64,000 nt of DNA from Micrasema longulum (GCA_022494885.1 JAGVSM010002706.1:1-64000), one strand, 5' to 3'. Positions 46,919 to 57,890 are shown, counted from the stretch's first letter. Notes: a model not told the origin generated them from the sequence alone. Numbers and translations are program-made.

Positions 46919-47199
46919 GTAAATTATATGTTTCTTTTTATGAGTTATGGAAAAAGAATTATTAAACTGTATGTCTCCATGTTTTTTTTTCAAATGTCTA
47001 AGCTTTAGAATATTCTATCTTTTGCTAGTGGTTACACGATGTTACATCACCGCGCGCATTCCCAGTCTTTTAAAAAACAGTCCTGAAAGCGCATAACAGG
47101 ATACAATGTTAGTGCTAGTAAAGACAAAAAATAAGCACCTTGTTGTTGATGTTCTGAAACTTCAAAACATCAACAGCAAACAATCGAACGATCACGTTA

Positions 47200-47665
47200 T
47201 TTTCCCGTAGGGGTACGCAGTTAGGATAGAGTTCTATATCACTCTGCCTTTGCATCCTCTACCTCTACATTCATAAATCTTATCATGCACGCGCACTGAT
47301 TTTTCCATTTTTTTACATGTCCATATTCAACTATTAGTTGGATTTGGTCATGGCATGTATTTCTCGTTTTCTGCATTTATGAACATTAGCAACCTAAATC
47401 TTTTTAGCTGCTCTTTCACGGTCCATTCGCTCTATATGTCCAAACCAACACAGAACTTATTTCTTGATTTTGTTGGTAATGCTTTTCTCAGCCTTACGTA
47501 ATGAACGGATCTCAAAATTTGTGCACCTCAACGTTTTACCGGACATTCGCCTAAGAGATCGCATTTCTACAGAATTTAGTCTAATTTCTTCCTTGTTTTT
47601 TTCCAATTCCTTAGTTCGCTTCTATAAATAAGGGTCGGCAGCAGGACTCTATTGTAAACGGCTAA
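47200..47665 (-). pseudogene. LINE reverse-transcriptase C-terminal fragment
   Basis: The minus strand reads YNRVLLPTLIYRSELRNWKK, SVEMRSLRRMSGKTLRC, then CWFGHIERMDRERAAKKI. The usual form in insect LINEs is LLPTLLYGSETW ... VEMRxLR ... RWFGHxERM. A stop separates KIKK from VLCW, and further stops follow. Family C begins immediately to its right. Confidence 0.7.
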
Positions 47666-47685
47666 TTTCGCTTCCTGCTACAACA

Positions 47686-48475
47686 GGGAAATATCACATA
47701 CTAAGAATACTGATAGGAATATATGAAATGGTTTTAGAATAATCTCTTTCACAGTAGTAGCCGCTCGATTGTGGAATAATCTACCACTTATGTTAGAGAC
47801 GCCCCTTCTTTATTTACATGTAAGTCAAGATTAAAATGTCACTATCTAAATATTTAAATTGTTCCTTTATCCTTCTTCTTTCCTTCCCATCCCCTCTCCA
47901 CTTTTCATATTTTAGTGTTAATTTTTAATTCTTTAATTATCTTTGTTTTTAATTTTTGAATAAAATTCTAAGATTCAATATGTCCATGTATTTATAATTT
48001 TCTCAAACTGAACGGTTTGGGTAGGTAGGAAGAAATTGCCTTAAGGCAATATGCCCGCCCTTATATGTATATTTATTGTATATGTATATAAAGTGTCAAA
48101 TAAATAATTTATTGTATTTTCGAAATCAATATAGATATTGTGAAGAAACGTTTTTATACATAAATTTAAAAAAATAAAAAATAAAAATACGTTGCTAGAA
48201 AAATGCGACATGTTTGGCCTTGGTAGTTGTGACGTCAAGATTCGTGACAATCTTCCAAACTAATTTGAATGTTCAAGAACAAATAAACATGAATCGTGAC
48301 GTTTTAGGGGCGTTGCCAATGGAATGGCCGTTTTTGCGGGATTTCAAAATTACATATTTAAAAATATTTTATATGCTACTGATAATTAGCAAACAATTTT
48401 TTTTCTTGACTGTATTTCATAGACCTTGATTACTTTAAAAATGTTTAAAAAATTAATTGATATTTCCTCATTGTG
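47686..48475 (+). mobile_element. MITE family C, copy 2, split by a LINE 3' end
   Basis: The left end ACAGGGAAATATCACATACT (47688) and the right end TGATATTTCCTCATTG (48460-48475) match the terminal repeats at 17.86-18.26 kb. The interior resumes at about 48090 (TTTATTGTATTTTCGAAATC) and includes GTTGTGACGTCAAGATTCGT and CAATGGAATGGCCGTTTTTG. About 360 bp between are LINE. Confidence 0.75.
47728..48088 (+). repeat. LINE 3' end with ATTGCC/GGCAAT stem-loop (copy 2), nested in family C
   Basis: A remnant VAARLWNNLPLM precedes a pyrimidine-rich UTR, GGTAGGTAGGAAGAAATTGC and the stem-loop at 48035-48050 (ATTGCC-TTAA-GGCAAT), then ATGCCCGCCCTTATATGTA. Inserted in the same orientation as its host MITE. 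Confidence 0.75.
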
Positions 48476-48589
48476 TCATGTGAATAAAAACAACATTAGT
48501 TTAAATTAGTTTCGTTTTAAATATAGGATACTAAAACATATTTGCTAAATAATTGTATTAAATGTAATCAAAATAAAAAGAATTAAACC

Positions 48590-48720
48590 AATGTAGGCTG
48601 AATGGTGATATTGTTACAGTGCAAAGTTACCACTTTACCTAGCTTATAACAGATTATTTGCACTATAAATGCCTAGACTTTTACATTCTCTACGCTTTTA
48701 GCCGAGATCAACCTGTCTAA
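48590..48720 (+). repeat. Foldback family A, degraded copy
   Basis: TAGGCTGAATGGTGATATTG, CAAAGTTACCACTTTACCTA, CTATAAATGCCTAGACTTTT, ACATTCTCTACG. Confidence 0.55.
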
Positions 48721-48864
48721 AAATAAATAAAAATAAATCAACAAGTTTATAAATTATATACGGCTGACCTTGTGACGTTTCCTTTGTAAAGCAAAACAAC
48801 TGTTTAAATAAAAAATAATTCCTCAAATAAAAAGTTTTTTATTTAGTTATATTTTTTATTGCGT

Positions 48865-48950
48865 TGCCTTACACCAGGCCAGGAAGACAGATTACAACAC
48901 AAAATACCAAACCTTGTAAAAAATCAGATACACGAGGTTCCTAACCATAT
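48865..48950 (-). repeat. SINE family F body fragment
   Basis: TTACACCAGGCCAGGAAGAC, then AGATTACAACACAAAATACC on + matches the inverted body at 41.4 kb; the head is decayed. Confidence 0.45.
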
Positions 48951-49301
48951 TTTCCGCAACAAATCGGTTTCTTACATAGAACAGGCATTTGCCCATATAG
49001 GAACCGATTGCAACATTAGGCATACTAATATTTCTGGCTTGCCGACCCTTCATATACTGAGCCTACTCCTAGTACAAGCAGAATTTGCCAGTGTTTTTTG
49101 TGCATTTTTGGATAAATATGAAATTTATGTATAAATTAATGAAAAAATAATAAATAGGTCGATGTTCCTAACTAATGCATGTGTTTCACCGGGAATTTAA
49201 CCTTGAACGAGGCAAGAGCGAGGCAAGATTTGCAATATTCATGTTTTGCAAATATTGAATACTTAGGGACGGAGAATTTTTTACTAGGCACACGGCACAA
49301 G

Positions 49302-49714
49302 TCAATGGGGAACTTCAGCCCTACGGGAAATTGGTTATAATAAATGTTTTTGTAAATGTAAAAATTGGAGCATTAAATTGTAAGGCAAAGTTTCCTGAAA
49401 ATGTATAAAAAAAAATTTAAATAAAAACGAACTACTTTGAACGACATCACTAGTTCATATGAATAAACCAATGATAAGAGAGCTATGGAAGATTTCCGGT
49501 TTGCTTACCGTCAATGGACCGATGAGCAGAACTGTTCGAAAATAAGCGGAAGAGAACCTATGACGTCACATGCGGAGTTATTTCAGAAATATAAAACTTT
49601 AAAAAATCATAGCGCTGATAATACGATATATAAAAATAAAAAATAAAAAATTGACTTATTTTAATAGTCTTCTAACCAATAATAATTTTAAAAACCACTG
49701 AACTCCCTCATTAC
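49302..49714 (+). mobile_element. MITE family B, copy 3
   Basis: Starts CAATGGGGAACTTCAGCCCT, ends CACTGAACTCCCTCATTA. It shares the interior blocks GGAGCATTAAATTGTAAGGC, GGAAGATTTCCGGTTTGCTT and TGCGGAGTTATTTCAGAAAT. Confidence 0.8.
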
Positions 49715-50750
49715 AGTGATTATGAACTGTTATTAGCAGGTTTGTGCGACCACTACACATTGTGTAAAATCATCATTCTGACAATGAGTAAATGTCTTGA
49801 TTTTTTTAATTCTTCCAACTCTTGATTTTTTTAAAGAAATAACTAAAACCTTTATTAATATGGGTGAGATTCTACCAGATGATTTTACCTGCTAGGAAAT
49901 ACCTAAAAAATTGATTTGCGCATTTTTTCTTGAACTTATTTTTCAATTTATTTTTCTTGTACTGGGTTAGGACAGTAAAAACATATTTTTTAATTCCTCT
50001 GGTATTTCGTCATAAGCAATAAATCATACAGCGGCCTTCAAAAATAATTAAATAAAACATTATTTAAGATTATGACAACTATATGACATTATATAAATAT
50101 TACGTAGTACATTTACATAATGTTTTCGTTACCGACATCGAATGACACAAGTATTGTGAAATACAAGAACGTGTGATATACCCGCCTTAAAACACTATAA
50201 CAATAATATTCTGGTGAAGTAGCATCATAATACATCAAACTTAAAAATCTATTATACTTAAATTATGATATCGTACCCCGGGAATTATTAATACAAACTG
50301 TTATTTACACTATCTTTATATCTTAATCGATGATAAACTTCTAATTTACTTCAGTAAAAAATGCACTTCTTAATTTTATTTATTTTAAATTATTTATTCT
50401 TCATACTTTCAGGTATCAAGAATCTAATCATACATTTTTATTCCTTTATACATACATCGATTTTTGGTAACGCGTTGAATTCGACTGATTTAAATAAAAA
50501 GGTGCAATACCCTACCGATACCACACCAAACACAATATACACATACAACTTGCATCTATCTTAGCACGGGTTTACCTACATAGATAGATCCAACAAAAAC
50601 ATAAAATTAAAAAGTATATACATAGTACACTGTACTGTAACTATAAGGGATAAAAAAAAAATTGCATTCTCGTACATGGTATATTATATTATTTTGTGGT
50701 ATGTAAATGTGTTTTTTTTTAATGCCAAATAAAGATATTAGTATTATAAA
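49715..50750. other. Unassigned AT-rich DNA
   Basis: No gene or repeat recognised in about 1 kb. Confidence 0.35.
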
Positions 50751-50754
50751 CTTA

Positions 50755-51122
50755 TTACAACAGAAATGATGAAAATTTAAGAGAAGATAATATAAAAGTC
50801 TAGGCATATACAGGGCTAATGACCTATCATTGGCTGGTTTTAGTGGCCACTTTACACACTGTGTAACATTCACCGTTCTGCCTATATTTGAACATTTATA
50901 ATCATTAAATTCTTTTATCTGTTGATGTTTGTGAAGTTAAAGAGCTGAAATCTTTATTTATGCGGGTGAGATGATTAAATTATTTCACCTTCATACTAGG
51001 CAACGCCTTATTTTTTTTTTTCAATTTCTATACTTCTTAATGGACCGGGTGGATTTATCAACAATATTTTGAGTTTTTCCTTGACTAAAAAAATTTGGAC
51101 CAACTCAAAATATTGTTGATTA
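50755..51122 (-). repeat. Foldback family A, uninterrupted minus-strand copy with terminal hairpin
   Basis: Contains CTATCATTGGCTGGTTTTAG, TGTGTAACATTCACCGTTCT, ATCTGTTGATGTTTGTGAAG and ACTAGGCAACGCCT in one run; this shows what the 10.6-kb copy looked like before the LINE. At the end, 51058-51075 is an exact reverse complement of 51102-51119 (AACTCAAAATATTGTTGA). Confidence 0.8.
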
Positions 51123-51890
51123 TTATTATTATTTAGATGTTAGACTGTTTACCGATTTTTTTCATTCTGACGGTTATTAAAACCAATTTTCATCCCGAAA
51201 TAGGTATGCATTAATATGTTTATTGCCTTTGTCGGCTATAAAGTAAGGTCGAGACGAGATTTGGCCCCATGGCAATGTCGCGGACTTTGGATCAGAAGAT
51301 ACAAGGTCGCAACCGCGCTCTGCTCTTTCACTACCTGTTTCTCATTTAATAACATTAATATTTGATACTTTAAAAAATGCCCTTATGTTTTGGCAAGTAA
51401 ATCATAAGAACGCATTAATGCGAAAATCACAAAAACCACCCTTGAACCGGTAACGATTGCACTGAAATCTTAAATCCGAGTAATAAAATAAAAGTTTTGT
51501 TATCCGAGTGACTTGCTCTTCAAAGAATTCAGAGTACTTAATAATACATTTAACAGTATGTTGTGAGAACGGTAGTGGTTTTTTTTTGTATGAATTTTTA
51601 TTTAAGAAGGTAAACATGAACAGAATATAAAAGGAAAAATAATGAAACCCACTAAACCGCGAAACCGGCTTGTCAGCAGGCATCTTATTTTTCATTTACA
51701 AAGAAAAAAGTTAGAGAAATACTCACATAAATAGAGACAAATACCCAACCGTCAACTACAACTATAATACAAGATACTCCAATAGGACTCTGATACTAGA
51801 AGGAGTCAACACTGTTCTGGCATCGAGGCAATACTATGACGTTGGCTAGAAGGCATATAATTTTTTGCTAGAATTAAAGAAAAGCGGGAG
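51123..51890. other. Unassigned sequence
   Basis: No gene recognised. Confidence 0.3.
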
Positions 51891-51894
51891 AGTT

Positions 51895-52295
51895 GTAGAA
51901 AGTGATAAACTCACTATTTCGTGACATTGTTCGTAGGATTCAGTGAGAGTAATGCATGCCACGGATTGGAGATTCTTACTCGATGGTAAAAAAAAAAAAG
52001 AAGCAATTATGAGGTTTCGCTTATATTGATTAAATTGTGTATCTTTTATACATGGGTGTATGTGTATGCGCACATATATACACACATACATACATATATG
52101 AATATGTGTAAGTTTATATGCTATTTGTCTGTTCTATCTTTAAAATAAATTAACTTGTTAATTAGAATTATAATTTAAATGCAACTGTCTAGCTTAGAAC
52201 GGGGTATGTGCCCTTATTAGCTGAGCAATGTTTTTAACAAAAAAAAAGTATGATCAAATGTATAAATAAAATAAAATAAATATTAGCTATGAGTC
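51895..52295 (+). repeat. LINE 3' UTR family I with TG microsatellite, copy 1
   Basis: TGCATGCCACGGATTGGAGA, a CATACACATA-type microsatellite, GTCTAGCTTAGAACGGGGTA and TTAGCTGAGCAA (can pair), then an AAATAAAATAAAATAAAT tail. The same order is inverted at 56.94-57.43 kb. Confidence 0.65.
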
Positions 52296-52850
52296 TGCTT
52301 TTGTCGGTCACATCACGTCGGTCGATTAATGTTATTTATTGTATTTTTTAATTATTAATGGACTTCCATTGTAATTTAGAAGGCTAGACTTATTTACGGG
52401 ATCCTTCACAAGCACAGACCCCATTTTCCAGAATAAGAATTAGATATTTATCAAGTTTGACGACAGTAAATACTGTAAAAGTAACAACTTAAACAAACTA
52501 TTTTGACATACAAACAACGAATTACATTAAAAAAGAGGAAGATTTTTAATAAATGTCTAATATCGTATTTAAAAATCTCATTATTTATGAAAATAGTAGT
52601 TGACGTTATTTGTGTACTTACCAAATTTCTGATGTAATCAAGATTGAACAATATTTAACGTATACCCCACATGTCAACAATAAACCAACACATCTGTCAA
52701 ATGTACACTATAAACCTTTGTATTTCGAATTAGAAATCACTAAATCCACGTATTTCTAAAAATATCTATTGCCAATCACACCAATAAAAAAAGCACACTT
52801 TTCGAATGTCGATTTCGTTTGTTTTGGTAAAATTCGAATTAAAATTTCGG
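52296..52850. other. Upstream flank of candidate gene start
   Basis: AT-rich; no repeat recognised. It leads into the CpG-rich region at 52.85 kb. Confidence 0.3.
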
Positions 52851-52966
52851 ACGCATAGAGAGCATGCGCAGGCAGCAAAAGTCGAACGCGCGCACCTTCC
52901 CGCTCAACGGTCGGCTGACTGATTGTAAATTTTGCCGGCATCTATGACTTGAGCGGCCTCAAACAG
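52850..52966 (+). promoter_or_regulatory. CpG-rich promoter and noncoding first exon
   Basis: A marked rise in GC and CpG (GAACGCGCGCACCTTCCCGC) in an AT-rich region. The stretch ends in a strong donor (AACAG|GTAAGC, GT at 52967). A minimal upstream ORF, ATG-ACT-TGA, sits at 52944-52952. The transcription start is not defined. Confidence 0.5.
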
Positions 52967-53062
52967 GTAAGCAGTTTAATGACTCATAGTCAAAGAGCGT
53001 CTATAATTCACTATAAAAATTATTGCACGTTAGTTTTTGAGTTGACTCTTTGTTTATTTCAG

Positions 53063-53183
53063 ATTGCTGCCCGGAAAAGTTAGCCGTAAAAATTCACAAG
53101 TGTGAAAAATTTACTTGAGAATTTTGCGGGAGTAAAGTTTTGTGATACGCACACTCGTAAAAGACGCATAATGATACTATTAG
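53063..53183 (+). CDS. Candidate second exon with start codon of a host gene
   Basis: Preceded by a good acceptor (TTTATTTCAG at 53053-53062) and followed by a consensus donor (GTAAGT at 53184). The intron to the first exon is 96 bp. The exon is 121 bp and mostly untranslated. The ATG at 53171-53173 is the first in its frame after a TAA at 53087-53089, has A at -3, and starts M-I-L-L, with the next codon split after its first base (G). A hydrophobic start might be the beginning of a signal peptide, but only 13 coding bases are in this exon. Downstream exons were not recognised, so the product is unknown; a long first coding intron reaching past the window would explain the repeat-rich DNA that follows. 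Confidence 0.45.
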
Positions 53184-53394
53184 GTAAGTACTTTTCTTTG
53201 TAAACACTACGCGTGTCATTTAAATTACGTTTTTATGTAAATCGAAAGTTTGTAAATATATATCAGTTTTATCATTGTAGTAATAATAAGTCAAAACTCG
53301 CATTTTAAAAATCTAAGTTTTGGTAATTAAAAAAAAACGATATTTAAAGTTTCGGAGGAATGATATTTGATTTAGGTATAAATAACAATTAGTA

Positions 53395-53660
53395 AAAGTC
53401 AACTGAGCCGCGATTGTAAACGCCATCTTCAGCAGTACATATCGAGACAGTATAAAGTAAATTTATGTACGAAAATGTGTACATTTGTACACAAAAGAGT
53501 AAAGTATCTTCGTTGGTAATCTGTAATTGAACATGTTTAGAAAAAAAAAAATATTCGTACCTATTCAAATTTTCAGACAGAAAGCTTAATTTTACTTTGT
53601 AGATAAAATTGAAGATAAATTTTAATTTCCCGTTTAGTACAAATCCAGGGCCCGTATTAC
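53395..53660 (+). repeat. Family D repeat, partial copy 3
   Basis: ACTGAGCCGCGATTGTAAAC, GTACATATCGAGACAGTATA, AAAGTATCTTCGTTGGTAAT and CCAGGGCCCG match the left and right parts of family D, with most of the middle missing. Confidence 0.55.
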
Positions 53661-53749
53661 AATAGAAAGTTAACAGCTTTCATTTTTACTATGGCAGTGC
53701 CTTATGCACATTAAACAACAGCGTAAAACGCATCGTTGTAAATAATAAT

Positions 53750-54108
53750 TATCTTTGTCCGGGCGGAAGAAGAATACAGTTATGTGTGAAATAGAATTAT
53801 AATCCTGGAAGAGTGTTTATGACTCGACGGCTACTCTCAGGTAGAACCCTGAAAGAGGAAATCGAGTAAAGATAAGTCTGCCTCGTACTGTGGTGGTAGG
53901 CGCGTTCGCCCAACATTCAAGATGCAATATATGTTTATGGAGTTGTTTTACACTGCAATATTTGACTGACCCTGGTATTGGTGTCTGAATCGTGAGACTA
54001 ATCACCTGAACTTCCTTTAATACGTTATCGAAATCACTGCATGTACTTTTCCAATGCAGTGTCCTATGCATACCAGGTGAGGATTAGGGTTTGATGATGA
54101 TGATGGAA
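53750..54108 (+). repeat. SINE family E, composite full-length copy
   Basis: Leader TTTGTCCGGGCGGAAGAAGA, GACGGCTACTCTCAGGTAGA; tRNA-like segment GTGGTGGTAGGCGCGTTCG with a lost B-box; body TTGTTTTACACTGCAATATT; tail CAGTGTCCTATGCATACCAG and a GATGATGATGATGG end. Confidence 0.7.
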
Positions 54109-54334
54109 TAATTAATACGATTCTGGAATATCATTAATACCATTTAATAATCATGAATAATGATATGACTAAAACATTTTTAAAAATACGCGTTTGCATG
54201 GATTTTAGGTAGGTAATGTAGGTAAATATTTTTTCCTCAGAAAATGAAGAAAAATTGCCACAATAATGAATATCAAGTCTTTCAGATCTACCTACATTCA
54301 ATAACAAATAATTCAACAAGCGCGTACTTATAGA

Positions 54335-54692
54335 TATCATTTCAACAGAAGGAAAATATTTTTGAAAAGAATAAGGAATTCTAGGAATTGACAGGGCGTT
54401 TGACCTGACATTGGCTGGTTTGAATGGACACTTTACAAGCCGTGTAACATTCACCATTCTTTGTGTGTTTAAGCATCCACATTTCCTCAACTTTTTCTAC
54501 AAGTTCTGAAATCTTTATTGATGCGTGTGAAATTCATCTGGCTGAAACCTAATAAGTAACGCCTGAAAACACTTGAATTATTAAGCTTCTTTTTATACCA
54601 ACAATCTACAATATTTTGTAGACTACTCCCTAGAGAGTGAAATGCAACCTGTCTATAAACATTTGGAGAAACTTAAAAAATCGTTGATAGCA
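54335..54692 (-). repeat. Foldback family A, minus-strand copy
   Basis: CCTGACATTGGCTGGTTTGA, GTGTAACATTCACCATTCTT, GTGTGAAATTCATCTGGCTG, AAGTAACGCCTGAAAACAC, CCTGTCTATAAACATTTGG. Confidence 0.7.
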
Positions 54693-54696
54693 CCTA

Positions 54697-54928
54697 CACT
54701 GCTCTAAACTATTGTTATTGAAACAGTTTATTACACCCTGACTAGTTTTTCATTACAAGTAATATCTAGTTTGTTTAATTTTTTTTAACTGTTTTAGCAG
54801 CTGTTTGTATTAGATTTTTTGCACGTCACGCTGCTCAAAACTGTTATTTTAGCTGTTTATTTGTAAAATGGTGACTGTTACTGGTGGTCCTTTTAAATAA
54901 CCGAAACGGCCACCTCTGGTTTGTAGGT
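54697..54928 (+). repeat. Dispersed repeat family J, copy 2
   Basis: TGTATTAGATTTTTTGCACG, TGACTGTTACTGGTGGTCCT, TTTTAAATAACCGAAACGGC align with 43.68-43.93 kb. Confidence 0.55.
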
Positions 54929-54969
54929 ATTGTAAGTTTAATTGTTATTTTCATAAATTTAAAATGGAA

Positions 54970-55078
54970 GCTTAAATATTACAACAGAGAGGGAGAACAT
55001 TTAAGATAAGGGTATATGGAAGTACTCGTATATGGAAAGCATTAAAAGGGCTTATTAACTGTCATTGGTGGTCTTCCC
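54970..55078 (-). repeat. Foldback family A, fragment
   Basis: TACAACAGAGAGGGAGAACA, AAAAGGGCTTATTAACTGTC, ATTGGTGGTC. Confidence 0.55.
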
Positions 55079-55910
55079 TTAAATATTCAAAAAAGTGATC
55101 AAGATTTACAAATATCCCGACAATATAAACAGATATGATGAGATGCGATTCAAATAATCCTGGCACCCAAAAGTAAAAAAAAATCACATTAATACGTAGA
55201 CTGTGAAACGATAAAGATTTCAGATTATTAAGCTGCATATAGCAACGAATACAACACGGTACAAATCCTAAGTATATAACGTTACATATTTTGTATGGCA
55301 TCAACCTTGATGATGGAAGCTGTAATGCGATCCTAAACGCCGGAAAATAGTGCGAACGATACACTGCATAATAACCCATAAAAACTCATTATGCAAATGC
55401 GTGGCTCTGATAATCTAAGAAATTAAAAAAATATTTTTGTTTTTAGTAATAATATATTAGTTTGTGTCACCACATTGTTTTGTTGCTTTCAAAGGCTGAC
55501 TCAGATCTTTCAATCTTTTTGGTATTACAAAATTTCATCTGATAAATAATTGTCATAAAAATAAAACACAAATAACAGAATTTATGGGGATTATAATTAG
55601 TGTGACGTGCAGAGTTAGTCAACATTATTAAATGATGAGCACAAACAATTTTATAGTAAAACGAATAATTTATAACCGGTATTTGAAATTAAAATCGTTA
55701 ACTTTATGGGTATTAATAATAATCTTTATTAGGCATTTTAAGAAAAAGATCACATTTACATAGCAAAATTAATACTAATACAATGTTCACATTATTTTTT
55801 ATTTTATTTATACATGTATAATCCCCAATAGTCAAGTACAATGTGCTACGTATATTTCCCAATATTAGTTTTTTGTTGCATCTATCTATGTAGGTAAACC
55901 CGTATCAAGA
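55079..55910. other. Unassigned sequence
   Basis: No gene recognised. A 105-codon minus-strand ORF at 55062-55379 has no motif I can assign and starts in repeat DNA. Confidence 0.3.
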
Positions 55911-55914
55911 TAGA

Positions 55915-56425
55915 TGCAGTATTTTTTTTTATTTAATAGTATAATTATACATTTTTACAATTTAAAAAAATTTCACTGTTATATTTTTACTAAAACTAAA
56001 ATCCTATCAAGCCACTTTTTGTAGCTTGTTGGTGAAGATTATATTTATACTAACTTAATAATATTATTTACATTTATAAAAACAATGAATAACAGATAAT
56101 AATTAACAGCCGGAAAGATCAGAATAAACATGTTTATACAAATAATAATATATAAATGAATTTTTTAAATACAAGAAAATATATGAAAAATTAAAATATT
56201 TACACCTAAGCCACCATTCATATATAAACTCTTGATCGAGTAGCCACTCTCTTATTTTGATTTTGTTACAATGTGAGTTAAATTTAAGTTCTTTTGGTAA
56301 TAAATTAAAAATTCTAGGTACTAAATATTAGAGAGTTCTATTTCCATATTTATTACCTACTTTGGGTACTACCAAGCCATCATTAGACGTGAAGCGTGTA
56401 TTATTGTTACTAATATGTTTTTTTT
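55915..56425 (-). pseudogene. Jockey-like LINE C-terminus and 3' UTR with stem-loop
   Basis: The minus strand reads VPRIFNLLPKELKFNSHCNK, then IKIREWLLDQEFIYEWW, the usual end of Jockey-like proteins (FNxLPxxL ... K..WLL). Several stops precede it. The UTR holds the stem-loop 56008-56028 (CAAGCTAC-AAAAA-GTGGCTTG on the minus strand) and ends in ATTAAATAAAAAAAAAT. Same 3' UTR family as 39.0-39.2 kb. Confidence 0.65.
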
Positions 56426-56507
56426 TACGATTTACAGCCGAAGTTGCATAGTTTTAAATTGTGCAGGGTGTTTGTTGTTGTTTTACAAGGTCCATAAATA
56501 TAAACCT

Positions 56508-56627
56508 GGTATAAAGTTACGCCTAGGCATAGTAGTGGAATGAGGATGGGAATACCATCCTCATTCTACTTCTATAATAAGCATGGTATTTCCATTGTTA
56601 TTATACTGTGCCTGGGCGTAACTTTAT
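56508..56627. mobile_element. Small palindromic element family H, copy 2
   Basis: GTATAAAGTTACGCCTAGGC at the left and GCCTGGGCGTAACTTTATAC at the right are near-perfect inverse copies, with a central palindrome (CCATCCTCATTC). Size about 120 bp, as at 36127-36248. Confidence 0.8.
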
Positions 56628-56940
56628 ACTTTATAACTATATCCCAGACTTTCTCACTGGGATGTACTGCTGCGTAACCCCCAGCAGGCCTAAGAGAACG
56701 ACTGGGGAAAAGTTCCAACATCATAATCAGCCAATTGGTGGAACATTGATGGGAATCGAGTTTGTGGCAGCTTTGGAGCTTATCTGCTGTTCTTTGCACC
56801 GCCAAGGAGACTTATGTCCTCAAGTGCGGTATGTGGTGGGCAAGCTGCCGTTCTTCTTAGTTCTGTTACCTATCGTAGTATTTTTTTTGTTTCTCTCTTT
56901 TTAGTTATATTATTTTTAAATCATTTTTAGTAGTCTCTTA
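56628..56940. other. Unassigned sequence
   Basis: No gene recognised; an apparent 98-codon + ORF begins inside the palindrome. Confidence 0.3.
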
Positions 56941-56944
56941 AATA

Positions 56945-57430
56945 TTGTATTTATTTATTTATTTATTTATTCACACTCTTTATCAAAATACAATTCCATA
57001 TTCACTTTGCCCAGCTAACAAGAGTACATACCCCGTTCCAAGCTAGGCAATTACATTTTTATATATTATAATATTTAACAAATTAATATAGAGCACAGAT
57101 AAACAAAATATACACTTATTCGGATACACATTTTGATTCATATACATACAGACATACACACATATACACACATGTATATATAAATATACACATATATACA
57201 CATGTACATACACCCATGCGCATACACATCCATACATTCATAAAAACATAGACAATTTATTTATGCGAAACTTCATGGTTGTCATCTATAAATATATATT
57301 TTTTAAATTATTCCTTATTTTTTTATATTTTATTTTTGACATCCAGTAAGGTTCTCCAATCCGTGGCATGCATCAACTTTTCTGACTCCCTACGACCAAT
57401 GTCATGAAAGAGCGAGGTAAAATATATTTT
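56945..57430 (-). repeat. LINE 3' UTR family I, copy 2
   Basis: Inverse of 51.9-52.3 kb: ends (on +) with ATTTATTTATTTATTTATT, the pairing blocks TTGCCCAGCT and AGCTAGGCAA (57007-57050), CATACCCCGTTCCAAGC, the CATATACACA-type microsatellite, and TCCAATCCGTGGCATGCATC. Confidence 0.65.
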
Positions 57431-57520
57431 TCATATCTGTTGACGCTATTCTTTCTTGTTCTTATAATTATTGCACTACCCGCCCAATCGAGTTGGAATA
57501 TATATTTTTTATTATTATTG

Positions 57521-57890
57521 TACATACAGGGTGTTTTTTAAACCCTGTCACATCCGAAACCATGAGGATCAGTATGAGCAAGAAGACATATTGGAACATT
57601 TAAATATTTTTTTAGAACGAATAAAATAAAAAATAAAAATATTAAAAAAAGCAAATGGTTGCTTACTTCTGCAGGGGTGAAACGAGGAGGAGGAAGGGGA
57701 GAGTCTGACACTGCGTCGCGCTCCCCTCACTTCTCCCCTGCAGAAGTAAGCAACTATTTTCTTTTTTAAATATTAAAAAAAAAAAAAAAACTTTGTTCTA
57801 AATATTTTTCAAAATATGTTAATATGTCTTCCTGCTCATACTGATCATCGTGGTTTCGGATGTGACAGGGATTAAAAAACACTATGTATA
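57521..57890. mobile_element. Long hairpin element family L, copy 1
   Basis: Left arm: CAGGGTGTTTTTTAAACCCT, GTCACATCCGAAACCATGAG, CAGTATGAGCAAGAAGACAT, GGTTGCTTACTTCTGCAGGG. The right arm is the near-complete inverse of all of this, so the whole ~370 bp folds on itself around a GC-rich centre at about 57690-57715. The second copy is at 61.93-62.18 kb. Noncoding; probably a MITE. Confidence 0.85.

Noticed and set aside
56572..56904. Overlapping ORFs on both strands next to family H
   Set aside because: Begin or end in the palindrome; no known motif.
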